DNA of 55,593 bases from Flammula alnicola. Lineage: Eukaryota > Basidiomycota > Agaricomycetes > Agaricales > Strophariaceae. Each line of letters begins with the position of its first letter. Positions within the stretch are counted from its first letter, which is position 1. Location: assembly GCA_015499995.1 (NCBI GenBank), contig JADNRV010000316.1, positions 1 through 55,593 of the forward strand, given 5' to 3'. The notes under the pieces are model-generated. The model was not told where the DNA came from and ran no database searches. It saw only the letters and a list, made by a program, of their open reading frames with translations. Below, one piece after another: positions 47,009 through 55,593 of the stretch. A program made the translations under genes and the position numbers.

Positions 47009-48427
47009 TGATATAGGGCCGCAAATAGGCCACGCGTGAATTCGCGAATATATCATCTTTTACCTATAGAATATAACCGAGACAGAGAGACTATAACCTA
47101 CCCAAGTTAGTAGTCTAAGGCCTAGCTATGCGACTACTAGTTGTCATATAACCTGTGACAATGGTAATCAGACGCGGTTCAGAGCTAGCTGAGTCCGTAT
47201 GATAAGCCGGAGACAGTTAAAAGTTATCAGGCAGTAAACACAGAACGCATAAGTCATAAACGACTAGCGAGGCATAAACGCACCATGGGGAATAATTTAA
47301 AAGACTTCTGGATACTTTGGAATTAGTGCGCGGCGAATTCAGTACAATCAGAGTATTGCTGAAAAGCTAGCTATAAATACTACAGCTAGGAGTACAAAGA
47401 CGCAGCTAGTTAGCATGCGGTCAAAACGCAACCGACTACTAGCGCGCGTATCTTGTGACTTACTACGAGACGAACGGGACGCGGACGCGTTAGTTAGACG
47501 CACGCTCTACCCTCTACCCGGGGGGCTACCAAAAGTGGTAATAGGACGAGAAGGAAAGAAGGAACCGGCATCAATGATGGCCGCAGGTCCGGAATAAAGC
47601 GCACCGCTAGCCGAGACGCACGCATGATGCGCATGGTACACGGAAGTCAGGAGCGTCCTAGCGCGCTAAAATGGGATGAATTTCCAAATCCCTTGACCTC
47701 TATCTGGTCACCTGGAATACCCAACCCTATACCCATTGCCTGCAGGCATTATTTACACGAGATAAGAATGTTTTACACTATTTTATTTGCATACTAGAAC
47801 CACACATAGCTGTAGTATAAAAGATGTACCTATGTAGCTAGTTACCTTAAGCAATCTCTTCCCAGTTTTATTTCGAGCTAAGACGCAGTGTTAGTAAGAA
47901 AGAGGACGAATAAAGGATCAGTTTGACTTCAATAGAGTTCGTTTGAAAGCCAGAAGAAGGCTTGTGTTAAAGAGAAGTTCTTGAGGACAAGGTCCAAGAA
48001 TTAGAAGCCAGAAGAGTGCTTAGAGGCCGGAAGAGTGCCTAGAGAAAGTCAGAAACAGAGTCCAAGTGGGCTAGCAGATCGTTCAGAAGGTAGCGCACAG
48101 TGCGGCCTTAGTTTCAGACGAGTTCCGAGCCTCCAGAGCAGCTAGTGCTTCGAAAGTCGAGCTAGTAGCGTCTTAGAGAGCTTTTCTAAAACATAAAACC
48201 TTAAAATCAATAAAACCGTTCATCCTTGTGATAAAACGAAGCTTGAAACGAAGATAAAACGTGTATTTGAATAATCCCTCATACCCACTTTAAACGAACC
48301 GCGAGGCGCTGTCTACAAGTCAGCTAGCTAAATAAAACAAACACTGTGGAGTACAGCACACTACATATTTCTGAAGCTAGTAGAGCGTCGCTCGACCTAG
48401 TTAGGATCTCGCTCCGCAGTTGTGTGT
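47009..48427. repeat. LTR of a second element family
   Basis: Positions 47009-47374 match 55213-55593, the end of the window, beginning at tgatat(ag)ggccgcaaa in both. TG at the start, TATA boxes at 47372 and 47816, and a long gene-free stretch up to the stop codon of gene D suggest a 1.4 kb LTR. The right end near 48427 is only inferred and no target duplication was found. It may be a solo LTR inserted between genes C and D. Confidence 0.5.
47816..47823 (+). promoter_or_regulatory. Possible TATA box in the second-family LTR
   Basis: TATAAAAG occurs in gene-free sequence of the inferred LTR. Support is the motif only. Confidence 0.25.
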
Positions 48428-48860
48428 GTTGTTTAGGTCGCTGAGCGCGTAGCGGGTCTCTCACCGGGGGTGACTTCAGTGGCCTCCGTCGCTGGTTGAA
48501 CAGCAGGTGACAGTGGCGGCGACAAATGCGGAGCGCCGAGGTCCATCTCTGGGACAGCAGCTAAGGAATGAAATGAAATGAGGGGTCTTATAAATAATGG
48601 AGTCCAAACACGACGTACCAAGATGATCCTGGGCAGCTTCCACGACTGGGGAAGATACCCACTCTGCGTCTAGAAGACGCTGGGCAATACCAATGAATTG
48701 AGGATAGGGAGGGGCCAATTTTAGACCCGCGCCCGAAATCCAATCAGCATGCAGTGGATAAAAATTTGCCTACAACAACAGAGGATGTGATAAGCGGTTT
48801 CCTGAAGAAAACAAGAATAAGGAAAGGGAGGGCGTACTTCTTGAGTGGGCCACTAGAAAT

Positions 48861-50475
48861 CTGCGTGCCATCTGCGTGCCATGCATGCACCTGCATGCAT
48901 GCGTGGCACGCAGATGCATGCAAGTACGCCAGTTCGTGGATGCGTGGCACGCAGATGCGCGTTGGATGCACGCAAGCACGCAGATGTCACACGAGGTCAC
49001 ACCTATGGAAAGGTCCGACACATCAACCCGTATATTATTATCAGCCACCACAACAACTTAGAGTGCTTATACATAGTTTTTCAGTTTAATGTACTATTAA
49101 TAAAATTTATTGCGCCTAATTTTGAAGAGGGAGGGCGCATGTTGCCGTTTTTGCGCGAGGTTTTGTGTGCCAGGTGCCGTGGGAATGTTTCCGATTAGGT
49201 GCATTTCTGCGGAAATGACCAACTTCGTACAATAATGTGGAATACTATTGTGCGCATTGAAGAACATCATTCTGTGCAACAGCCCGGGTTGCCGGGGCCC
49301 AACATCGTGTTTTGCCACAAAATCACGTGTGGCAAAAGTCAACATCGAGCTCCGGCATCACTCGGCATTGTACCACGAGGATGGAAAAAGACTGACACTT
49401 GTCACCATATGTCACGCATCTCGCAAGTTGCATGCAGGTGCATGCAGATGTTACACAGGTGCACGCAGGTGCACCAAGAGGTCGCGCAGATGCACGCAGA
49501 TGTCACGCAGGTACACGCAGGTGCACGCAGGTACACGCAGGTGCACGCAGATGTCACGCAAGTGCGTGCAGGTGCACGCAGGGATAAAACTTATGCACGG
49601 AGATGCACGCAACTGCATGCTAAGGCGAAAATCATGCACGCAGATGCACGCAACTGCACGCTAAGGCGAAATTCATGCACGCAGCATGCACACAAGTCCC
49701 TTGCATGTATACTTACTTATTTCTTTATTATTCACATATATTGTAGAAATATCTAGCTAATACATATGTACTTAGGTATGTAAACCATCGACAAGATGGT
49801 GAATAGTCAATTAACTTCTTTCTCAACTTATAATGCTGCACTCAATGCATGGTTCTGGTAACCTGGAAATTTTCTGCTGACACTGTCTGAATTTGTCTGA
49901 GAGATATAAATGAACTCTGTTTGCTTTGGGGGTTTTAGAAACTAGTTGAGTTGGATAGTGGTTTAGATGGCAATGGGTTCAGAAAAATGGGGTATATTTA
50001 GTTAGTAGTATTTTTTTCTATGGTAATACATGGTAGTTAAACGAAATAAAGTGCTGTGGAAAGTAAGAAAGACAACGAGAAACCTATGCTGCAGTGCATG
50101 ATAGATGTAAAGAGTGAAAATGAGTGGCGCAATCGCGCACGTGCATTTCATTATGTGAATATATTATATTCCACAAGCACATCATGTGCAACCCCACAAT
50201 TTCTCATAATCAAGAAGACACAGACCAAAACTTGCTGAAAACTGATTGTTAAACAGGCTTTTATGCATCAGTATGTGAATCTCAGGTTGTGGTTGCTCTC
50301 TCACGGCTGCACGCAACTGCACGCAGATCACTTGGGAGGCAAAATATGATGTGCACGCAACTGCATGCAGCCGCATGCAAATCGTACTGCGTGCCATGCA
50401 AATGCACGCAACTGCACGCAGATGGTCGGTCTATGCATGCAAGTGCACGCAGTGGCACGCAGGTGGCACGCAGAA
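48861..50475. mobile_element. Probable inserted element with GCACGCAG minisatellite ends
   Basis: The left end reads ctgcgtgccatctgcgtgcc and the right end is its near inverse, ggcacgcaggtggcacgcag, so the ends form an inverted repeat made of 10-bp units. A further array of 10-11 bp units (gtgcacgcag, gatgtcacgca) lies at about 49430-49690, and more units at 50309-50475. The interior is AT-rich and has no gene. It sits in what looks like an intron of gene D. Element type and target duplication could not be determined. Confidence 0.5.
49430..49690 (+). repeat. Minisatellite array of GTGCACGCAG units
   Basis: Tandem units of 10 to 11 bases alternate among gtgcacgcag, gtacacgcag and atgtcacgca. 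The irregular length and variation exclude a CRISPR array. All open frames over it are repeat artefacts. Confidence 0.85.
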
Positions 50476-50835
50476 AAACCTGTGCCCTTCTTGGGTGACA
50501 TTAAAAATGTCAATTCGCGCCAAATCAGGGATAGGTTCGTTGGCGGCATGGGCCAAGAACCACATCCATCGGCGAACATATGTGCAAGCATGAGGTTCCC
50601 AGGTACCGGTCGCCTCTAGCTCGGGCATGTAGTTGGCCAAGGATAGACAACGACATAAATAAAGTAAAGGAATACAAGAAACGAACTGAGCACGTACCAT
50701 AAGAGGGGCTACCTGAGCCAGGACCCGCGAAGCGGCAGAAACATGTCAGGTCTCTGGGGTAATCACAAACCAGATCAGCTTTTGACTAAGGAAAGTCCAA
50801 GCTGGTTGCAAAGAGGCGTAGAGAGGAGAAGGCAT

Positions 50836-51392
50836 GATTGATATGATAAGCGGAGGCGGGGATAGGAGAGCAAAGGGGTTGTTGACAGTAGTGGCGAAAG
50901 AGGGTGAAAGTGTTGGAGTCTATAGGAGCGCGTATGCCCAGTTTATATACACAGGCCAAGATGAAGCTTCAGAGGCCGCACTGAGTCACCGACTGCAACC
51001 GAGCGAAGATGATGGAATGTGATTCTCGTATTCACCAAGAAAGAAGCCGCAGGATATGTTAAAACCTGATAGAATCAGTTCTGTAGCCTTTCAAGGAAGC
51101 GGACTCATTAGAAGCGCTTACCGATGATCAGGACCAACAACGATTAAGGAAACTATTCCTAGGATAGAAAGACCTTAGAACACGAGTTGGCAACTTAAGA
51201 AAGCTTGCTAGGCAGGATGTCTGCACCGTGCTTCTCATTACAACAACAAGCTTTGTCGTGAGAACATAGGCGCTCCTAAAGGATTGCATAGGCAAATGTT
51301 GAACCAAGAAACAAGAACGAGAGACCCTTAATAGTGTGCAATAAGGTTGACTGGGGACAGTCAATATCTAAGTTGGGGGGAGATGAAGAGAC
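50836..51392 (+). other. 3' end of the Ty3-like element with polypurine tract
   Basis: No gene is seen. The tract ttggggggagatgaagagac (51373-51392) abuts the right LTR start tgcgagcgg at 51393, as expected for the plus-strand primer of an LTR retrotransposon. Confidence 0.6.
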
Positions 51393-51629
51393 TGCGAGCG
51401 GCTAGCTGTGAACGGACTACTATTCTTCTTACCTGAGCTATTTTTAGCACTTAGTAAAGCTTATAATGTAGTCTAAATGTTACAAGTCCGGACATTACAA
51501 TGACAAGACTACTAAGGACTAGAGGAAACTATGCAAGATAACGAGGAATGCGCGGTGTAATAAAGACATTATCATTAGTAACTATTGAGATACTAGTCAA
51601 TACATCTAATGAAGTGTACGGAAATAGGC
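51393..51629 (+). repeat. Right LTR, first piece
   Basis: It matches 33592-33827 with few changes and retains the canonical TG start. The match stops abruptly at aataggc, where an insertion of about 3.1 kb begins. The LTR resumes at 54745 after a gap of about 75 LTR bases. Confidence 0.85.
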
Positions 51630-51634
51630 CAGTA

Positions 51635-52688
51635 CTTTGCTGTGCCCCACCTATTCCGGTTGGAATGACTGGAATCCGGTGGAATGGGACTGGAATCCAG
51701 TGGAATAGACTGGATTCCAGTGGAATGAAACTGGAATGGACTGGAATGGGACCAAAATCCACTGGAATGGACCAGAATACATTGTATTTTGTTTAATTTA
51801 GATGTCACATGTCACAGGCCTTTGAATTTGTCAAAAAAGTCACACCTCTCCTGTATCCCAAGGCCTTTGTCCAAAAACCACCCTGCAAAATCTAAATCTA
51901 AATATAGAAATTTAGGGTGAAATTATCTAAAATAGGTTGCGAAAACCACAGGGTCCACCCTAATCTGGCAGGTGTCTGAAACCAAAAATCCAGGCACAGG
52001 ATTCATATGTCACACCTGTGTGACATATGCAAATTGACTCCTTTATATGCCTTATTTGTCTATTTGAGATACATATGTTATGTGACTGACATGTGAGTAA
52101 TTCAGGGTCAATAAGGTACCATCAGATTTAGCATTTTGAGGAGATTCTAAATATATCTATATTATGTGTTCCAGACAGGCAATATTACTATATTTAGGCT
52201 GCTTTGAGGACCGTGGGAATTTTATGCCTAAAAAGGTAATTATAGCACCTGCTGTGAAACCCATGTATCTTCAGAAATCATGTGACCTGCTGCTCTCGTT
52301 GATGAGAAAAATGCAAAAAACTCGACCAAACCTGAGTCTTTTCAAAATCACCTAATCCAAATATTGAATTTCCTAATTGAGAATATGTCTTGGCACACTA
52401 TTTAATTTTATTTCAATACCACAGACAGGTACTGATGTCTATTTCTATATATAGACATCAGAAATCACCAAATCATAATGCATTTCTATTCCATTCCAGT
52501 GGAATATCTGGTTGTTCCATTCCAGCCATTCCACTCCTGTTGCATTCCGGTCAACATTCCAGTGGAATCTCGGAATTTGCCCCTTTTTCAAAAAATTTCA
52601 GAAATTTGGCAGGAGATTCCACCGGAATGGCCCTATATTCCACCGGATTCCACCGGATTCCGGTAGGAATAGGGGGGGCACAGCAAAG
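51635..52688. mobile_element. Small terminal-inverted-repeat element with GGAAT-rich ends
   Basis: The ends CTTTGCTGTGCCCC(A/C)CCTATTCC face each other as an inverted repeat. Inside each end lie many variants of attccagtggaat and its overlaps (about 51660-51780 and 52490-52670). No open frame of note is present, so it is non-autonomous. No target duplication was found, possibly because one flank was rearranged. Confidence 0.7.
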
Positions 52689-52827
52689 ACCTCCTGTACT
52701 CCGAGAAGCGCATTCAAGATGAAGAGTATGTGTTCAGTTGTCTGTGCAATATATTTACTAATGAATTACTATACAGAAAGAGGATAGATCGTCAACTGCG
52801 TCAGATGTCAATTAGACCCCTTAACAA
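52689..52827. other. Flank between the terminal-repeat element and the next gene
   Basis: Short stretch, not LTR-derived, that may contain a first exon of the following gene (EKRIDRQLRQM-like text near 52777). No firm call. Confidence 0.25.
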
Positions 52828-53995
52828 GTGCCTAAAGTGTGTTATTTCAAGTTGAATTTTACTGATTTACAAAAACTTAACATCTGCAGATCTGGCATTG
52901 GTGCATTAGCTCATAATGGAGACTTCTGGTATCCTGTGCACTTAATCGAGCTGCATAATCATCAATGGAGTGTACAATGGTGGAGAAGTTGTATCTTCCA
53001 TGATTCAAGCAGCGAAATCGAGCCTGGGACCGTAACATCAGTTCCAGAGACCAATATTGTTGACTCTCTATGGGCAGACACTATTCGTCATCGAAATATT
53101 CAAGTAAGCGGTCAATATTAATTTATCTTCATCTCTATTTTGACACAGTTTAGCTTGGAAAGTGGACACTTGTGCATAGTACACAGAATTCTGATGACCC
53201 ACTGGAGGAGTTCTCATTGGCATCTTATACTGATGAGATCGAGCATGCTCTGGCTCCCCATATCTCGCTAATTGAAGGCTTAATCAAATCACCTAGGGAT
53301 GTTGATCTGCAACATGTTCCTGCCATACAGTGGCTACAAAGCAGAAAGAAGGATCTACAAACAAGTCTCATCCCATTTACAGGTCTCACTCTGCCTTTGG
53401 ATCAGGCTAGAGTTGCAAATTGGATTGAATCACACATTACCAAGGATCAAAGTGCAAAAATGCATCATAAATGGTATCTACGGCTCCCCTACACCTATTC
53501 TCTCACCCTTCTTATCCTTCACTGACTCAACTCGAATCCAAATGCATCAAATAACCCCTCAAATATTGACAATGCCTCAATTTAAGTCACATGGAAGAGC
53601 CAGCTTGAAGATATGCTGAATTCTTCAGGAAAAGCGGTAGACGTCGACTGTGAATGCCTGTGTCGTCTCGAAGGCCAAATGTTCGAAATTTCAGCACGGG
53701 CTGAAAAGGCAGGTAACTACCAATGGAGACTCGATGTTGGAGGCTCACCAGACCACTGGGACCCTTGGGCCAGACATACAGATGTCTGGAACAAAGGTGA
53801 TAGGGATGGTGATGACACAGAGCTCGAAGTAAGTGCTTTGTCATTGTATTCTATCTCATAACTGACAATCAGTAACAGCATGGTCCAAATTATGCCATTA
53901 TCAAGCAGCCAAAGATCATAGAAATTATCAAAGAACGACCCAAGCCCAGACTGAAAAGAAGGAATACAACAAAACCTACCAATACAACATTCTAG
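52828..53995 (+). CDS. Hypothetical protein gene inside the LTR insertion
   Basis: Probable exons: about 52892-53104 (SGIGALAHNGDFWYPVHLIE, WSVQWWRSCIF), 53153 to about 53450 (LGKWTLVHSTQNSDDPLEEF, HVPAIQWLQSRKKDLQ), about 53590-53829 (CECLCRLEGQMFEISARAEK, RLDVGGSPDHWDPWARHTDVW) and about 53879-53995 (NYAIIKQPKIIEIIKERPKP then a Lys/Arg-rich end, TAG). Introns of about 50 nt with GT-AG borders connect them, though the middle join is not settled. The WYPV..LI..W.V.WWR pattern recalls small barrel domains that read protein modifications, but I cannot name the family. It may be cargo of a DNA transposon. The 5' end is unclear. Confidence 0.45.
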
Positions 53996-54374
53996 ATAGT
54001 TACTTATATTCCTTCTTCTGTTCTAGTATTCTCTCAGAAATTGCAAAAAAAACTCGGTGGAATTATATCAGATATATACAGGATCTAAAGCAGCACCCAC
54101 AAAGTGACACAGATCAGTGTATTGCACGCAACAATCTGACAAAGAGATGCGCCGCACGCTACCAAAAGGGCTAAGTGTGCTGAGTGTGGCATGCTCAGGC
54201 ATGCTTGTGCATGCTCAAGGCATGCCGATTTTCTCTTGCCCCTGTCAAGGGAGTCTAGAAAGTGAAGAATTAATGTTATTTTCATTCACAGTTAAAAGAT
54301 CTACTTTATTCATAGGCATGTTCTTGGCGGTTGTCAGCCCCGCAACTTATTTTGGCTAAGCGGCCGTAGCAGTC

Positions 54375-54560
54375 TTAGTTGGTGCTTTTTTTTGATGATG
54401 CCTTCTTTGCTGGACTCATTTTCTTTTTTTTAGGTGATAGGAGATCCTTCAGAGTGTCAATGGCCTTGTGTTTGAACGAAATAATTAGCTTGCGACCTGA
54501 GCATGTAGTAGTCTCACCGTCATCAGCCATATCAGAGAGATTAACAATTTTCCTGCCCAC
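54375..54560 (-). CDS. Small basic open frame, possible 3' exon
   Basis: Following a plausible acceptor (gataacag, about 54561) the frame reads GRKIVNLSDMADDGE, CSGRKLIISFKHKAID, and ends in PKKKKMSPAKKASSKK. No ATG opens it. It may be the last exon of a gene whose start was lost, or chance. Confidence 0.25.
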   Translation of the reverse strand: MGRKIVNLSDMADDGETTTCSGRKLIISFKHKAIDTLKDLLSPKKKKMSPAKKASSKKSTN

Positions 54561-54639
54561 TGTTATCTAATCTGAATGAATGGGTGGCTTGGTACTGCAC
54601 AGCCCTTGTTTACATAAGATTTTAAGCTGTTTAGGTGCT

Positions 54640-54744
54640 GGGGATATGCACAGGTTGCGGGTAGGCTAATGTCTACCCGTACCCTACCCATACCTACCTG
54701 TACCCGCTACCCATATGGGTTTGCCCAACCCATGCAGAACCCTA
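54640..54744. repeat. TACCCGTACCC-rich tract at the right edge of the LTR insertion
   Basis: Repeated tacccgtaccc, tacccatacc and gggtttgccc units resemble the subterminal sequence of the hAT-type element at 31761-32449. It may be the end of a second hAT-related element and lies directly against the resumed LTR. Confidence 0.5.
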
Positions 54745-55212
54745 ACTACAGGACAGGTCGTGTGACATTGCTGAAGTCATCAGGGACAGTGGAGCAGCTG
54801 TGGTAAAGCAGATGCCCATAGACATGCCTGTAGCAATGCCGATCAGAAGCTCGGATCAAAGGGATACCTAATTGGGAACACATACCATATTGGGTAATAA
54901 CTAGGTACAGGAAGATTTCCGGGGTGCATAACTCAACATAGCGAGATTCCAGATGCATGCCAAGGGTACCAAGATACCAGGTACAGAGGATGAAGGGTTA
55001 CAACCCTAATCATGAGTATTATCATGAACAGAATGGGTGTGGTTTGCCCGAGTGTCTCCAATGAGACATAGGCACTTCTATGCTCTGGGCAGTCAATAGC
55101 CAATGAGAGCATGAGATACCAATGAAAATGAAAGGTCACGAGCCTGTATACCATGCGGTCGAGGAGGATTAAGTCTTCAGCACTTAAGTTAGCCAAACCG
55201 AGGACAATCTGA
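54745..55212 (+). repeat. Right LTR, second piece, CpG-depleted
   Basis: It matches about 33905-34380 of the left LTR. Most differences are CG in the left copy against TG or CA here (for example cgcgtgac against cgtgtgac, gccgaag against gctgaag, aacgccg against aatgccg). It stops at ctcctga, where the second-family LTR begins. Confidence 0.85.
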
Positions 55213-55593
55213 ACTCCTGATGATATGGCCGCAAACCAGCCACAGGTGAATTTTGCAATATATCATCTTTTACCTATGGAATATAACCGAGACAGAGAGA
55301 CTATAACGCACCCAAGTTAGTAGTCTAAGGCCTAGCTATGCAACTACTAGTTGTCATATAACCTGTGACAATGGTAATCAGACACGGTTCAGAGCTAGCT
55401 GAGTCTGTATGATAAGCCGGGAGACAGTTAAAAGTTATCAGGCAGTGAAATATAGAATGCATAAGTCATAAACAACTAGTGAGGCATAAATTCACCATGG
55501 GAAATAAATAAAAAGACTTCTGAATGCTTCGGAAATAGTTATTAGTGCGCAGCGAATTTAGTACAATCAGTGTATTGCTGAATAGCTAGCTAC
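55213..55593. repeat. Second-family LTR, partial at window end
   Basis: It matches 47009-47374 and runs off the window. CpG sites of the other copy are again TG or CA here (agacgcggttc against agacacggttc, aacgactagcgagg against aacaactagtgagg). Confidence 0.8.

Larger units (their letters stand above)
48433..50835 (-). pseudogene. Antisense accessory gene D, split by a minisatellite-bearing element
   Basis: ATG 50835 opens SPLYASLQPAWTFLSQKLIWF, then a stop interrupts text resuming as YMPELEATGTWEPHACTYV and FLAHAANEPIPDLARIDIFN. The reading continues about 1.7 kb away after a probable acceptor (gttgttgtag near 48773) with ANFYPLHADWISGAG, KLAPPYPQFIGIAQRLLDAE and WVSSPVVEAAQDHL. A 60-nt intron and a Pro-rich tail (SPPLSPAVQPATEATEVTPG) end at TAA 48433-48435. 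The intervening stretch behaves as an overgrown intron carrying an inserted element. No family is recognised. Confidence 0.5.
33592..55212 (+). mobile_element. Giant Ty3-like LTR element with antisense accessory genes and nested insertions
   Basis: The left LTR (33592-35330) matches two separated pieces near the right end (51393-51629 and 54745-55212). Between them lie decayed gag and protease, open reverse transcriptase, broken RNase H, open integrase, then about 9 kb mostly on the opposite strand, and a polypurine tract (about 51371-51388) directly before the right LTR. Order PR-RT-RH-IN is Ty3/Gypsy type. The internal part is about 16 kb, far above the usual 5-7 kb. Either it is a true giant element with cargo or several elements have merged; see findings. 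Confidence 0.7.

Noticed and set aside
49430..49690. Regular short repeats resembling a CRISPR array
   Set aside because: The units are 10-11 bp in tandem with no spacers, in a eukaryotic genome; this is a minisatellite.
49199..49756. 185-codon frame over the GCACGCAG array
   Set aside because: Its Cys/Arg/His-rich text is a product of the tandem repeat, and other frames are equally open.

Overview
The window is eukaryotic and reads like a basidiomycete fungus, most likely an Agaricomycete. Genes are cut by many short GT-AG introns of about 50 to 90 bases. The gene families (DUF1857, ALDH3-type fatty aldehyde dehydrogenase, WSC proteins, F-box families) and transposons (SWIM-type Mutator-like, hAT, Ty3-like) fit such a genome. 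No bacterial or viral genome organisation is seen, and no tRNA, rRNA or CRISPR array could be supported. Exon models were made by eye from splice signals, reading-frame closure and family motifs.

Region 1 (1-13.4 kb) is an inverted segmental duplication. Two 2.3 kb arms (1222-3523 and 11110-13385) each carry an intact five-exon gene for a multi-pass membrane protein built from three tandem four-helix modules. The spacer holds a DUF1857 gene, a 16-exon fatty aldehyde dehydrogenase gene with a 12-nt microexon, and a Ser/His/Pro-rich repeat protein. The right arm also carries a short broken tail of the DUF1857 gene, so the right copy probably derives from the left one.

Region 2 (13.7-29.4 kb) starts with a secreted two-WSC-domain protein gene that appears to have a 7-nt microexon. 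It is followed by a family of F-box plus WD-like genes: a degenerate copy, then two intact copies on 2.1 kb direct repeats. A second pair of direct repeats, about 1.2 kb and apparently non-coding, follows each intact copy, so the locus looks like a tandem duplication of a 5-6 kb unit whose middles now differ. A broken F-box gene lies in the first middle. A disordered protein with an eIF4E-binding-type motif closes the region.

Region 3 (30.2-55.6 kb) is nested mobile DNA. A Mutator-like transposase gene is split by a 689-bp hAT-type element with 15-bp inverted ends and an 8-bp target duplication. Its stop codon lies in the first bases of a very large Ty3-like LTR element. That element has a 1.7 kb left LTR, a decayed gag-protease, an open reverse transcriptase, a broken RNase H and an open integrase. 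About 9 kb of antisense genes of unknown function follow before the polypurine tract and right LTR. The right LTR is split by a 3.1 kb insertion and then by an LTR of a second family. The outermost copies show strong CpG loss, as expected from methylation and deamination or a RIP-like process.
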